DNA of 64,000 nucleotides, from positions 1,736,001 through 1,800,000 of the forward strand of contig NC_135207.1 of NCBI RefSeq assembly GCF_050948175.1, read 5' to 3'. Below are positions 11,842-22,390 of the stretch, piece by piece. Within the stretch, counting starts at the first letter, position 1. Every line of letters starts with the position of its first letter. The position numbers and the translations under genes are program-made. The notes beneath the pieces were generated by a model. The model was given only the letters and a program-made list of their open reading frames with translations. It was not told the origin of the DNA and did not search any database. Source of the stretch: Xylocopa sonorina (lineage: Eukaryota > Arthropoda > Insecta > Hymenoptera > Apidae).

Positions 11842-12498
11842 CAGTAAAACCTGTTTTTGTGCGATTTTATTTTTGTCAATGTACATATACATGATGATAT
11901 CAATGTACATATACATATTGTGGAACAACTCTGATTACGTGGTCTCCTTGACGACGATATATCTGAACTCTGCGATGCTTTGTTCATTATGGTACCAAAA
12001 AACAAGTTAATTGAAATACTTTCTTCAAGCGACGAAAGCGATTTTGGACCAATTCGTCAGAAGAAGACGCGCGTTTTGGATTACGACGAGTAGCAGCGAA
12101 CTATTTAACTATTATAATACCAAAAAACAAATCAATTGAAATCCTATCTTCAAGCAGCGAAAGCGATTTTGGACCAATTCGTCACAAGAAGACGCGCGTT
12201 TTGGATTACGACGAGTAGCAGTGAAATATATAATGTAATTTGAAAACTTCTCCATGATTATAATTAGGTATAATAATCAGGTATAATTTAATTATTTAAT
12301 TTAATTGAAAGCATTCTCTCATCTATTTCGTAAATAATTCATATGTTTTCTAATTTCGACTTTTTTTATACGATCTCTGTCTGCTGCATAAAAAAAATTT
12401 CAGGTAGTATATCGTACAAAGTTGTTTATTATATGCAAGTATTAGTAAAATTTTCCTTTATGCGGTCACTATCCACCGCATAAAAACAGGTTTTACTG
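11842..12498 (-). mobile_element. pogo-like non-autonomous element, copy 1
   Basis: Inverted ends CAGTAAAACCTGTTTTTRTG are bounded on both sides by TA (11,840-11,841 and 12,499-12,500), as in Tc1/mariner-pogo elements. The internal sequence matches, in reverse complement, 53,662-54,171 and the truncated copy at 63,552. A block of about 110 bp is duplicated inside this copy (about 11,992-12,100 and 12,118-12,225). It retains only the tail of an ORF, so it is a deletion derivative. Assignment to pogo/Tigger rests on termini and TA target only. Confidence 0.8.
11935..12093 (+). pseudogene. Truncated ORF tail inside pogo-like element
   Basis: After an in-frame stop the frame runs 52 codons to TAG at 12,091-12,093. 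It contains an acidic run (LLDDDIS) and the motif SSSDESDFGPIRQKK, ending VLDYDE. The same tail is present in the copies near 54.0 and 63.9 kb, so it probably represents the C-terminus of the lost parental element's protein. Acidic C-termini are known in pogo-type transposases; the family assignment is inference. A second, partial repeat of the tail ends at TAG 12,215-12,217. Confidence 0.5.
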
Positions 12499-12659
12499 TA
12501 CAACATTTTTCTTATCGCAGCAACAGAAGAAAATATCTTTGAACTTAAAAAAAAAAACATTCTCCAAATATTCCTACTGCAGAATATTCCATTAATCAAT
12601 TCTCCGCGTTCATGAAGCTCCCAGATCCATAGTGGAGGTAACAAAGCCCACGCACCCTT

Positions 12660-12966
12660 CATTCGACTTTACATGCCGCTCCTCGGATGCGGAAAAAGTT
12701 GGGAATCTGAAAGCGGAGGCGAAAGGGTAGAGGCCGTCCGATCGCAGAGCGGCGAGTGACAACTTTATTGAATTCCAGATCGGCTCGTTAATTGATCGCG
12801 CAGGCGTGCGCGCAATTTTAACACGCGCGCGAGATGCCTTCGGCAGCCGGGGAATTTCCCGGGATTTACGAGGCTCTTTTATGGCGCCATACTTGCGCCG
12901 TACAGCTGCAACCGTACGCCATCTCCCTCCGAAATTACGTCAAAGGGACGACGCGTGACCCCTCCA
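12660..12966. other. GC-rich unique island
   Basis: Contains CGCGCAGGCGTGCGCGC, an AATTTCCCGGGATTT palindrome and TTTATGGCGCCAT, all CpG-rich. There is no ORF worth calling. Composition suggests regulatory or first-exon DNA, unproven. Confidence 0.3.
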
Positions 12967-13327
12967 GTGGCCTCCGTGTTCGAGGTTCGACGAAGACCCG
13001 CAACAGTCCGTGAAACTTCACGATCGCCCTGCGATCCTTTCTGTCAGCCATTTTGCGCCATCGAGTTTCCTTGCTTTATTGTATTTTTTTTTTTTTTGGT
13101 CAAATTTTGCTTCGCACCACCACTTTTGTCGCGTGCTATTTGGTCTGTGGCCTCCGTGTTCGAGGTTCGACGAAGACCCGCAACAGTTCGTGAAACTTCA
13201 CGATCGCCCTGCGATCCTTTCTGTCAGCCATTTTGCGCCATCGAGTTTCCTTGCTTTATTGTATTTTTTTTTTTTTTTGGTCAAATTTTGCTTCGCACTG
13301 CCACTTTTGTCGCGTGCTATTTGGTCT
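12967..13327 (+). repeat. Recent 180-bp tandem duplication
   Basis: Two units, 12,967-13,146 and 13,147-13,327, start GTGGCCTCCGTGTTCGAGG and differ by only a handful of bases plus one T in the poly-T tract. The two frames crossing it (106 and 127 codons) are duplicated low-complexity translations rich in Phe from poly-T, not evidence of a protein. Confidence 0.95.
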
Positions 13328-13568
13328 TAATCCTTTGACTATGATAGAAAACATTGTTAATAAATTTACAGTAAATAACGTTTAATTAACGAACCGTGTA
13401 ACAACGAAATTAGTGGTCACTTTCCTCTAACTGAAATGAGATGCTATTTGGTCTTAATCCTTTGACTATGGCGGAAAACTTTGTTAGTAAATTTACAGTA
13501 AATAACGTTTAATTAACGAACCGTGTAACAGCGAAATTGGTGGTCACTTTAGTCTAATTGAAGTGAGA
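13315..13568 (+). repeat. 127-bp tandem duplication
   Basis: TGCTATTTGGTCTTAATCC starts at 13,315 and again at 13,442, and similarity continues to about GTGAGATC at 13,568. It overlaps the end of the 180-bp duplication, so a second local duplication event started in its last bases. Confidence 0.9.
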
Positions 13569-14365
13569 TCTATTGGAATAATTATGGATGAAATATTCAG
13601 AGCGTTTGTGTGCGCCCTCTGTGTCAGAAAACCAAACTGTGTTCAGCAATTACATGCGCTCTCTGTGTCGCAGAAGCGAAACTGCGAGCATAAGAAATGG
13701 AAGCATAAAATAGTGACTTTTTACAGAGCACGGTTTGGTTTTGTTCGAACCAACTCCATTATCAGTTTTTTCATTTAATTAAGCACGTTGTGACTGTACG
13801 CTTAAATGGAGCAGTAATAATATACAAGAAGCTGAAAACATTTTCTTGCCAATTCAATGCATTGTACACGATCAAGTAAATATTATAACAACAGTAGAAT
13901 GGTCGCCAGAAATGTTCAGATATTCGATATGCATCATCAAGCAGAACTTTTCTCTCTTTCATTCATTTTATTGCACCTTAAAATCCATGCATTATTTAAC
14001 TCTATGATTACAATCGAATTTCTTTTTATTTTCTACAATTTTGAAGCCGTGAGACGCAATTGTAGACAGCATTACTATGAAAACTCACGTATCTCTCGAT
14101 AATAACGATTTTACCACAGCATGCGGAGACGTGACACTACTATATAGTGTGTCGAACCAAAATTTGGCAGTTGCACGGCTCCTCTTTCGATTCGACGCCA
14201 TCAGTCACGTATTACTCAAAAGAATACTTCATCGCGAAAAAACAACAAAATAAAACACACCCGTCAGTCGAAAATTCGCAGACTCCGCGAGAATTACGAC
14301 GAAGACAATAAATTATCCGCTCAATTAACGAACTTGAAGTTACAAGGTTCTTAGGGGTCGGTTCA
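13569..14365. other. Unique stretch, no gene seen
   Basis: Contains short frames on both strands (71, 63 and 81 codons) without recognisable domains, and an ACTATATAGTGTG motif near 14,139. Nothing further is supported. Confidence 0.4.
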
Positions 14366-14814
14366 TTAACACTAAACGGCATTTTTTAATACCTAATCTT
14401 ACCATGAGGGGTCATTTGACCCTTTATGAAATAAACTTTGATCTTTCTTAATTCGACAAAAATCTTTAGCGCCTCTGTCGTCTATGAAGATTCAAAAAAT
14501 ACCTAGTTTCATCAGCAACTACATTATCATCCAAAGTTTCCTCTGCACGAGCTTTCAAAATTTGTAGGAAAATCTCTCAGTGGTGTTAGAATGAGAAAGA
14601 AACCTTCGCTGTCGTTAATAAACAAGTGTGTACTTTATTAACTACAATCTTAGTTACTAAATGCTTTGCACTCTTTAACTCTAACTCTCTCGCTGTTCGC
14701 TAAATATTCCTCGATCTTTATCGCTGCTCGCTCAAAACTTTGATTTTTATCCTACTGCTGCTCCCTGACACTACTTTCGCTTCTTAAATTCACCCTGTTC
14801 TCCATGCATTCCTC

Positions 14815-15051
14815 ATGCATCCATTCCCCAGACACTCACAGTCACGTCCACGCCATTATTATTATTCTCTTGAACCCAGTCGCACGCAGTCACTTTATTT
14901 ATTGGCCTCTAAACACTGTCGTCCACGTATATCCATTCGTATACACTCAGAATCGTTCGCACTCTACAAATGTTTAAATTTAAAAATAACTGTCGATCAG
15001 ACCGTCAATTATTTATACTTCGACTTAACTAAACTTATTTGGCGGCAATGA
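14815..15051. other. Unique segment inside the TTAA-type cluster
   Basis: A Ser/His/Arg-rich 78-codon plus-strand frame is present but has no family resemblance. The surrounding 14,580-15,200 shows no repeat signature. I do not call a gene. Confidence 0.3.
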
Positions 15052-16012
15052 TAGATTATTTAAATTAGTTTTTACAGATTCTCTTCGCGCACTGTTTTTA
15101 CATTTGTAAGAAAATTTACTATTATAAATACCTAGGCAGCGAGTTGCCACCGCGTCTTTGGTCCGTTTTTCTTGCGAGAAAAATTGTATCGTAGGAATAA
15201 AAAAATGAGAATGCATGTACACACGTCAAAGGTGCATTTTTTGATATCTAATCTTACCATAGGGGGTTATTTGACCCTTTATGAAATAAACTTTGATCTT
15301 TCTTAATCCGACAGAAATGTTTGACGCTTCTGTCGCCTACAGAGATTCAAAAAATACCCAGTTTCATTGGCAACCACATTATCATCCTGTGTTCCTCATT
15401 GTTTGGAAAATCACTTTGACTCTCAGTTTGATCAAGTCAAAGTTCTAATTCAATTTAAACAACATTTCGTTTCTATGAATTCAATTCTGTAATTTATACA
15501 AAATTAATAAATCAGAAAATGAGAGGAAGACAGCTAAACAGACTTGAATCTAAAATTCAGAACATTCTCCTAAAAAACATTTTTCCAAGTATACCTTGAA
15601 CAATGGCCCAAATTATCGATTAGAAAATTGCGTTTATATCTTAACCCTAAACGTACTGGCATTTTTTTATACCTAATCTTACCATAGGGGGTTGTTTGAC
15701 CCCTTATGAAATAAACTTTGATTTTTCTTAAAAAATTATTATCCTGTGTTTCCTCATTGCCTGTAAAATCTTCTTTCTTTAACTGAATTCACTTAATTTA
15801 TTTGTCGAATTCTTTCCAACTCTCCCCTTGACCGTGCGAACATGTTGCAGGTTTGCAGTGAAACGTAAGTCCAATTGAATGTAACAGAAATTATCAGAAT
15901 GTGACTAAAACTGACCTTTGCTCTGCGAATCTCAATATACGACTGCATTTCTGTTTCGTTCAGCTACAGAAAACTCATTGGAGGGAGCGTTGCTTGTGAA
16001 TCTCCGATAAGA

Positions 16013-16293
16013 GTCCGTTCTGTTTACGTTAGATCATTTGGGTCGTCCAAGTGCTTACGCTGAAACCAAACACATATATCAGGTTTCGACAAATGAAAGA
16101 GTCATTTGAGAAGCGTATCTGAATTTAGAACTAAGGTTCCAGTTGGATAATTGCTGAAAAATACTAAACTTCATATGGTAAAAAATTTTTGTCGATAAAA
16201 AATAAGCAACGAGGAAAACAAGAAACGAGCAATTGTATAACCTGATGATATAAGAATTCACAGAAAGTCAACTGACCCACAAAAATAAGAATA
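16013..16293 (+). repeat. Dispersed repeat copy (pairs with 25.7-26.3 kb)
   Basis: From GTCCGTTCTGTTTACGTTAG to about ACAAAAATAAGAATA this matches 26,001-26,296 along its full length, and 25,720-25,885 with an internal gap of roughly 125 bp. All three are in the same orientation. There is no ORF or terminal repeat. Confidence 0.8.
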
Positions 16294-16337
16294 AATGTAT
16301 GAATCTAAAGCAAATTTTCAAAAGGAGTCATTTGATG

Positions 16338-16757
16338 CTTGGTGCGTTTAATGTTAAGCTTGTGGTCTGCCGTTTTGGTTCACGATAGGGGTATTCGACA
16401 GTGGCATTTTTTTGGAAATCTTGTTAGCTTAGTGCGTATTGTTTTTTAATCATTTTTAGATAACGCTTGGTGCGTTTAGTGTTAAACTTGTGGTAATTGG
16501 TCTGTTGTTTTGGTTCGCAATGGGGATATTCGACGGTGCCATATTTTTGGAAATCTTGTTAGCTTAGTGCGTATTGTTTTCTAATCATTTGTAGATAACG
16601 CTTGGTGCGTTTAGTGTTAAACTTGTGGTAATTGTTCTGTTATTTTGGTTCGCGATAGGAATATTCGACGGTGTCATTTTTTTGGAGATCTTGTTAGCTT
16701 AGTGCGTATTGTTCTTTAATCATTTTTAGATAACGCTTGGTGCGTTTAGTGTTAAAA
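16338..16757 (+). repeat. About 135-bp tandem array ending in TTAA-type termini
   Basis: CTTGGTGCGTTTARTGTTAA starts at 16,338, 16,466, 16,601 and 16,736 (spacings 128, 135, 135). The repeated motif is the reverse complement of the TTAACACTAAACGCACC terminus of the preceding element family, so the array amplified an element end with its flank. Confidence 0.85.
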
Positions 16758-16794
16758 ATTTCAACAACCACTACGGCGTGTTCTTTTTTATCTT

Positions 16795-17110
16795 CAATTT
16801 CCTTTCCTTCCAACACACCCCTCTTCACTGTCCTCGAGAAATCTACGTGGTTCCGCGTCTAGTTACGCGAATGCTCCGCGCTTAGGTCACGCGAGCACGC
16901 AACACGCTCCCACGGGGCATGATTAATGCGAAAGAATATTAAACGTAATAACGTAACCGGCGTTGCGTGCAGAAATTATTCATTAGGATCAAAGGGAACG
17001 GTCGTCCGTTAGAGACGTACGTTCCTCCTTGATACGCGTTCCCTGGAATGAGTCACGCGAAATCGGATGACAAAGTGCCCTTGCTGCTCGTCGACGACAA
17101 GTCGAATAAA
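16795..17110. other. GC-rich unique island
   Basis: CpG-rich, with GGTCACGCGAGCACGC and CATGATTAATGCG. The minus-strand frame at 17,009-17,209 has no recognisable domain. Confidence 0.3.
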
Positions 17111-17130
17111 TGAAGCATTCCATGTGTGTA

Positions 17131-17655
17131 GTTGGGGGCGGCTACTTTTTCTTTGCAGCGTTTGACTCTCTGTTGTGCGATCATTATTTTGTTCTGCTTT
17201 GTTTAACATTTTTTTTTTTTACTATGTACTTGTGTTATTTTCCAAGTATTAGCTGCTGACTCGTATATAATAAAATTTAAAGTTCAATTTAGGGGTGCAG
17301 TTAGATTTACACTGCTGCTTGTTTTTCAATTATTTAAAATGCTAAAAAAAAAATTTCTCTCAATTGTATCTCCTTACATTTAAAGTAAAAAAAATAATAA
17401 GAATAAAATCTCTCAATTGTATCTCCTTACAATTGAGAGATTTTTTTTAATCGGTTTAAATAATTGAAAAACAAGCAGCAGTGTAAATCTAACTTTACCC
17501 CTAAATTTAACTTTGAATTTTATTATATACGAATCAACAACAAATACTTTGAAAATAACGCAAATACATAGTAAAACAAAAAAATGTTAAACAAAACAGA
17601 ACAAAATAATGAGCACACAACAGAGAATCAAAGAAAAAGTAGCCACCCCCACAAC
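17131..17655. repeat. Large imperfect palindrome (hairpin)
   Basis: Left arm 17,131-17,371 and right arm 17,428-17,655 are inverted copies. GTTGGGGGCGGCTAC on the left answers GTAGCCACCCCCACAAC on the right, and ACACTGCTGCTTGTTTTTCA answers its complement near 17,472. The spacer is about 56 bp. At its inner edge lies a perfect 16-bp stem (AAATCTCTCAATTGTA, six-base loop, complement) at about 17,407-17,444. It could be an element with very long terminal repeats or a local inverted duplication. Confidence 0.85.
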
Positions 17656-17667
17656 AAACGATTAAAA

Positions 17668-17890
17668 AAAATCTCTCAATTGTAAAGAGATACAATTGAG
17701 AGATTTTTCTTTTATTGTTTTAAATAATTGAAAAACAAGCAGCAGTGTAATTGTAAGCAGATACAATTAAGAGATTTTTTTTATCGTTTTAAATAATTGA
17801 AAACCAAGCAGCAGTGTAATTGTAAGGAGATACAATTGAGATTTTTTTTATGATTTTACATAACTTAAAAATAAGCAGCAGTGTAAATTA
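17668..17890 (+). repeat. About 65-75-bp tandem copies of the palindrome arm end
   Basis: The sequence AAATAATTGAAAAACAAGCAG followed by CAGTGTAA, preceded by GATACAATTGAGAGATTTTT, is repeated three times with drift. It derives from the inner end of the hairpin arm just upstream. Confidence 0.8.
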
Positions 17891-18453
17891 AAGAAATGAT
17901 TTAAAACAGGTAGAACAATTAAATTATTGTTTCTAGAACTTTGTATATGACACGTTAACATACTTTAGAAGGTGTATGATATGTGTGTGTACGCGTGAAG
18001 AGCTTGATATGTTTCAAATTACTTTAAAAAGTAAACTATAGTCGCATACAAAATGCATCATGTAAGAAAACATCGATAATTACAATGTATTTACTATAAA
18101 ATGTGTGTAGTATACTCATTTTTCTCAGTGGCACGAGTCTTTGCTTACTTTTTGTAGAAAATTGTGGATAAATCACTACAAATGTATTATACTGCATTAT
18201 TATAAATGACGTCAAACTGAACTATTAATCTTAATAATGTCATATTTACCTAGAGTTGTGAATATCATTTCCAGCTTAGAAATTTGATCAAAAAAGTTCT
18301 CATTGTTATTTCCATAGAAAACTGACAAATCACTTCAATTTACCAATTAATTCATCACAGCTGTATATTTGACAACGTATCAACTTTATTACATACAGTA
18401 ATTAATGAAAACACCCAAACAATAACATAACTTATATATATTCCATTTATTTT
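17891..18453. other. AT-rich stretch, no gene seen
   Basis: Unique AT-rich DNA. No frame above 60 codons and no repeat or RNA structure recognised. Confidence 0.5.
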
Positions 18454-18674
18454 GCTTCTATTTCATTTTATCTAAACTTATGCAGATATTTACTTAACGA
18501 ACAGTAAAATATAGTAGAATTTTCACGTGTTCAACTGCTTTCATCCCTAATTGCACTTTAGAAGCTCCTGTTTCATTTTATCTAAATTTATACAGATAGT
18601 TACTCAACGAATAGTAAAATATAGTAGAATTTTTACACATTCAACTGCTTTCATCTCTAATTGCACTTTAGAAA
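18454..18674 (+). repeat. 110-bp tandem duplication
   Basis: TTTCATTTTATCTAAA starts at 18,461 and 18,571. Both units continue through CAGTAAAATATAGTAGAATT or a one-base variant to ATTGCACTTTAGAA, with scattered substitutions. Confidence 0.9.
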
Positions 18675-18825
18675 CACACTGTTTACCAACGCGGTTCGAC
18701 AACTAACACGAACCGTCGACATCAAACTATTGACAGAAGTTGTTGACAACAAACTGTTGCCTGTAAACGTACCGACTAAATTTACTGGCACAAACCGCTG
18801 TTTCCATGAATGGTCGTGTATAATA

Positions 18826-20530
18826 GCAATTTGACGCTCGAAATTAATTTCGTTATCCGTTGCAGACCCAATTTGTCCCTGCATCAACCCTTATGCGATA
18901 TCAAAAAAGCTTTTCTTCTCGCGAAACCCACGATAAACACGGATCACCCGTTATTTTCAGCCAAGTGTACACAAGATTTAGCAATTTGACGCTCGAAATT
19001 AATTTCGTTATCCGTTGCAAACCCAATTCGTCCCTGCATCAACCGTTATGCGATATCAAAAAAGCTTTTCTTGTCGCGAAACCCTCGATAAACGCGGATC
19101 ACCCGTTATTTTCAGCCAAGTGTGCACAAGATTTAGCAATTTGACGCTCGAAATTAATTTCGTTATCCGTTGCAAACCTAATTCGTCCCTGCATCAACCG
19201 TTATGCGATATCAAAAAAGCTTTTCTTCCCGCGAAACCCTCGATAAACGCGGATCACCCGTTACTTTCAGCCAAGTGTACACAAGATTTAGCAATTTGAC
19301 GCTCGAAATTAATTTTGTTATCCGTTGCAAACCCAATTCCTCCCTGCATTAACCGTTATGCGATATCAAAAAAGCTTTTCTTCCGGCGAAACCCTCGATA
19401 AACGCGAATCACCCGTTACTTTCAGCCAAGTGTACACAAGATTTAGCAATTTGACGCTCGAAATTAATTTTGCTATCCGTTGCAAACCCAATTCGTCCCT
19501 GCATCAACCGTTATGCGATATCAAAAAAGCTTTTTTTCTCGCGAAACCCTCGATAAACGCGGATCACCCGTTACTTTCAGCCAAGTGTACACAAGATTTA
19601 GCAATTTGACGCCCGAAATTAATTTCGTTATCCGTTGCAAACCCAATTCGTCCCTGCATCAACCGTTATGCGATATCAAAAAAGTTTTTTTTCTCGCGAA
19701 ACCCTCGATAAACGCGGATCACCCGTTACTTTCAGCCAAGTGTACACAAGATTTAGCAATTTGACGCTCGAAATTAATTTTGTTATCCGTTGCAAACCCA
19801 ATTCGTCCCTGCATTAACCGTTATGCGATATCAAAAAAGCTTTTCTTCCGGCGAAACCCTCGATAAACGCGAATCACCCGTTACTTTCAGCCAAGTGTAC
19901 ACAAGATTTAGCAATTTGACGCTCGAAATTAATTTTGCTATCCGTTGCAAACCCAATTCGTCCCTGCATCAACCGTTATGCGATATCAAAAAAGCTTTTT
20001 TTCTCGCGAAACCCTCGATAAACGCGGATCACCCGTTACTTTCAGCCAAGTGTACACAAGATTTAGCAATTTGACGCTCGAAATTAATTTTGTTATCCGT
20101 TGCAAACCCAATCCGTCCCTGCATTAACCGTTATGCGATATCAAAAAAGCTTTTCTTCCGGCGAAACCCTCGATAAACGCGAATCACCCGTTACTTTCAG
20201 CCAAGTGTACACAAGATTTAGCAATTTGACGCTCGAAATTAATTTTGCTATCCGTTGCAAACCCAATTCGTCCCTGCATCAACCGTTATGCGATATCAAA
20301 AAAGCTTTTTTTCTCGCGAAACCCTCGATAAACGCGGATCACCCGTTACTTTCAGCCAAGTGTACACAAGATTTAGCAATTTGACGCCCGAAATTAATTT
20401 TGTTATCCGTTGCAAACCCAATTCGTCCCTGCATTAACCGTTATGCGATATCAAAAAAGCTTTTCTTCCCGCGAAACCCTCGATAAACGCGGATCACCCG
20501 TTATTTTCAGCCAAGTGTACACAAGATTTA
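18826..20530 (+). repeat. 155-bp satellite, 11 copies in exact phase
   Basis: Units starting GCAATTTGACGCYCG lie at 18,826, 18,981, 19,136, 19,291, 19,446, 19,601, 19,756, 19,911, 20,066, 20,221 and 20,376. The array is 1,705 bp, exactly 11 x 155, so no unit has gained or lost a base. Most units contain a HindIII site (AAGCTT). Diagnostic changes define alternating A and B variants (units 4-5, 7-8, 9-10), a 310-bp dimer. Because 155 is not a multiple of three, the repeated 94-codon frames shift frame between units and are not a coding repeat. Confidence 0.98.
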
Positions 20531-20840
20531 GCTGTACGCCAACCCCATTGGCCACTTGTTCGTTTAGGCTAACTCGCGGCTCGCGTGCAACGTGGATGCA
20601 AATCGTCGCGTTATCGCCGCGTATTTCGAAGCGCGCTAACAAGCCACAGGTCCGATAGAACGGCCGTTTGATAACGCGTTTGTATCGACTAATTGAACGA
20701 TAACAGAGAGGGGACGGGGAGTATTACAACATTTTAGCGACGTGCACCAGCCCGCTAATCGGCCGCTTTGAGAGATGTTACGGGCTATTTCGCCGGGAAT
20801 CGCAGTAATTGAGTCGAATATAACGATTAAGGCCGATCGA
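20531..20840. other. GC-rich unique island flanking the satellite
   Basis: CpG-rich non-repetitive DNA with ACTCGCGGCTCGCGTGCAAC, several TAAT cores and CCGATCG. There is no ORF beyond a run-off from the satellite. A conserved regulatory element is possible but untested. Confidence 0.3.
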
Positions 20841-21505
20841 GCCTGCGGTTTAACCGTTCAAGATGCCCTAATCAACCGTGCCTTTTGGGATCAGTCACCA
20901 AACCCGCGTGTTAAACAATTTTTGTCGTTTCTGGTTTTTTAGTGGCTGAAATGTGATGGCATTAGTAGTAAAATGTAAGTCTATGAATTTAGAATTTTTA
21001 ATTTAACATGTCAAAGTAATGTTTGGTATTCAGATTAAATATTGATTAGTTTTTCGTATTTCTCGTATTTTTCGAGCCTGCAGTTTATCCATTCAAGATG
21101 CTGTAATCAATCATGCCCATTGGGATCAGTCACCAAGCCCGTATGTTAAACAATTTTTATCGTTTCTGGTATTTTAGTGACTGAAATGTGATGGCATTAG
21201 TAGTAAAATGTAAGTCTATGAATTTAGAATTTTTAATTTAACATGTCAAAGTAATGTTTGGTATTCAGATTAAATATTGATTAGTTTTACGCATTTCTCG
21301 TATTTTTCTAGCCTGCAGTTTATCCGTTCAAGATGCCCTAATCAACCATGCCTTTTGGGATCAGTCACCAAACCCGCGTGTTAAACAATTTTTGTCGTTT
21401 CTGGTTTTTCAGTAGCTGAAATGTGAAGGTATTAGTAGTAAAATATAATTCTATGAATTTAGAATTTTTAGTTTAACGTGTCAATGTAATTTTTTGTATT
21501 CAGAT
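20838..21505 (+). repeat. 235-bp tandem array, about 3 copies
   Basis: CGAGCCTGCRGTTTAWCC (CTAGCC in the third) starts at 20,838, 21,073 and 21,308. Units share GGGATCAGTCACCAAACCCG or close variants, and ATTAGTAGTAAAATRTAA. The third is more diverged at its 3' end. The first unit begins inside the adjacent GC-rich island. Confidence 0.9.
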
Positions 21506-21585
21506 AGTTTGAAATATTATTTTCTAGCTGTTTGAGTATAAATATTGACTAATTTTTTTTTAATGAAATAATGTCCACACAAACT
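21464..21585 (-). repeat. Inverted copy of the 120-bp block of the 22.4-23.8 kb array
   Basis: ATTTTTAGTTTAACGTGTCA to ATGTCCACACAAACT is the reverse complement of 22,480-22,600 with few differences. It forms an inverted pair with an arm spacing of about 0.9 kb. Confidence 0.85.
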
Positions 21586-21960
21586 GTTAAATAAGTTTGA
21601 AAAATATTGATTAATCAATTAAACTCTTCCTGTTCTAATCAATAACAAAATTTTCACAGATACGTATTTATACTATTTAACTATGTACATTACACCATTG
21701 AGTATAATTTTCATTAAAATAATTTTATACTAATCCACATTTTTTTAAACAAATTTTATTGATAGCAAATTCATTGCCACGATCATTTACAGTCCATTAA
21801 TTCTCTTACATTCACTTACGTAATATAATTAACTAAAAATGGCACATTTTACAAAAATATTTATATCCTTCATACTTCCAAGTAAGCAATAAAAAAAAAT
21901 AAAGTAGATTAATAGAAAATATTAATGATTTAAATTATACAGGCAAGTGACACACCTGAA
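21586..21960. other. AT-rich stretch, no gene seen
   Basis: Low-complexity AT-rich sequence with a poly-A run near 21,890. No feature is supported. Confidence 0.5.
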
Positions 21961-22390
21961 CACGAACTCCAAACCGTCGAATACAACTTTTCCACGTTTT
22001 CTGAAACCAGTTGGTAATAACAGAATTTCCTTTCAGCGCATTAGGTCGAGGAACTAGGTCGAAGAGATCGGCTAAGAATGTAATTTCCACATCTCTCGAT
22101 CCGCGAAATTGTCGGGACGATTACGAACGGAACCGTGCCGTTGACACGGGGCGATGTTAAATTTACAGGATGTTCGACGTCACCGTTATAACAGGTCAGA
22201 TTTACGTCATTCGAGCGCGTACATTTACGTACGGAATAAAATGTGACCCGGAAAGCGTAACTCGTCCAACACGACACCGTAACCGTGCGAACATTCTCTT
22301 TCTCCCCTTTGTTCACTGTACACTGTTTTACGTTTCGCCTGGCATTTTTTTTCCTTTTTCCTTTTTGCTTTACATTTATCAACGCGAGAC
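21961..22390. other. GC-richer unique island with overlapping ORFs
   Basis: A 113-codon minus-strand frame (22,041-22,382) and plus-strand frames of 75 and 76 codons overlap. The minus frame starts in an A-rich Lys/Arg stretch and has no recognised domain. Unique sequence, CpG-containing, function unknown. Confidence 0.3.

Larger units (their letters stand above)
14366..16357. mobile_element. Cluster of TTAA-type repeats (TTAACACTAAACG family)
   Basis: TTAACACTAAACGGCATTTT at 14,366 and TTAACCCTAAACGTACTGGC at 15,641 start related blocks. A third, lacking its first bases, starts near 15,228. Each continues CCTAATCTTACCAT and a subterminal palindrome GGGGTCATTTGACCC or variant. The right side ends GGTGCGTTTAATGTTAA (16,341-16,357), the inverted counterpart. 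TTAA at both ends suggests piggyBac-type insertion. No transposase is visible. Boundaries of individual copies are uncertain because they are nested. Confidence 0.5.

Noticed and set aside
13010..13338. 106- and 127-codon ORFs with repeated Phe-rich segments resembling membrane helices
   Set aside because: The hydrophobic stretch is translated poly-T, and the repetition is the 180-bp tandem duplication.
18860..20658. Series of almost identical 60- to 94-codon ORFs that could look like a repeat protein
   Set aside because: They arise from a 155-bp satellite whose length is not a multiple of three, so the frame is lost from unit to unit. The ORFs overlap each other in different phases.
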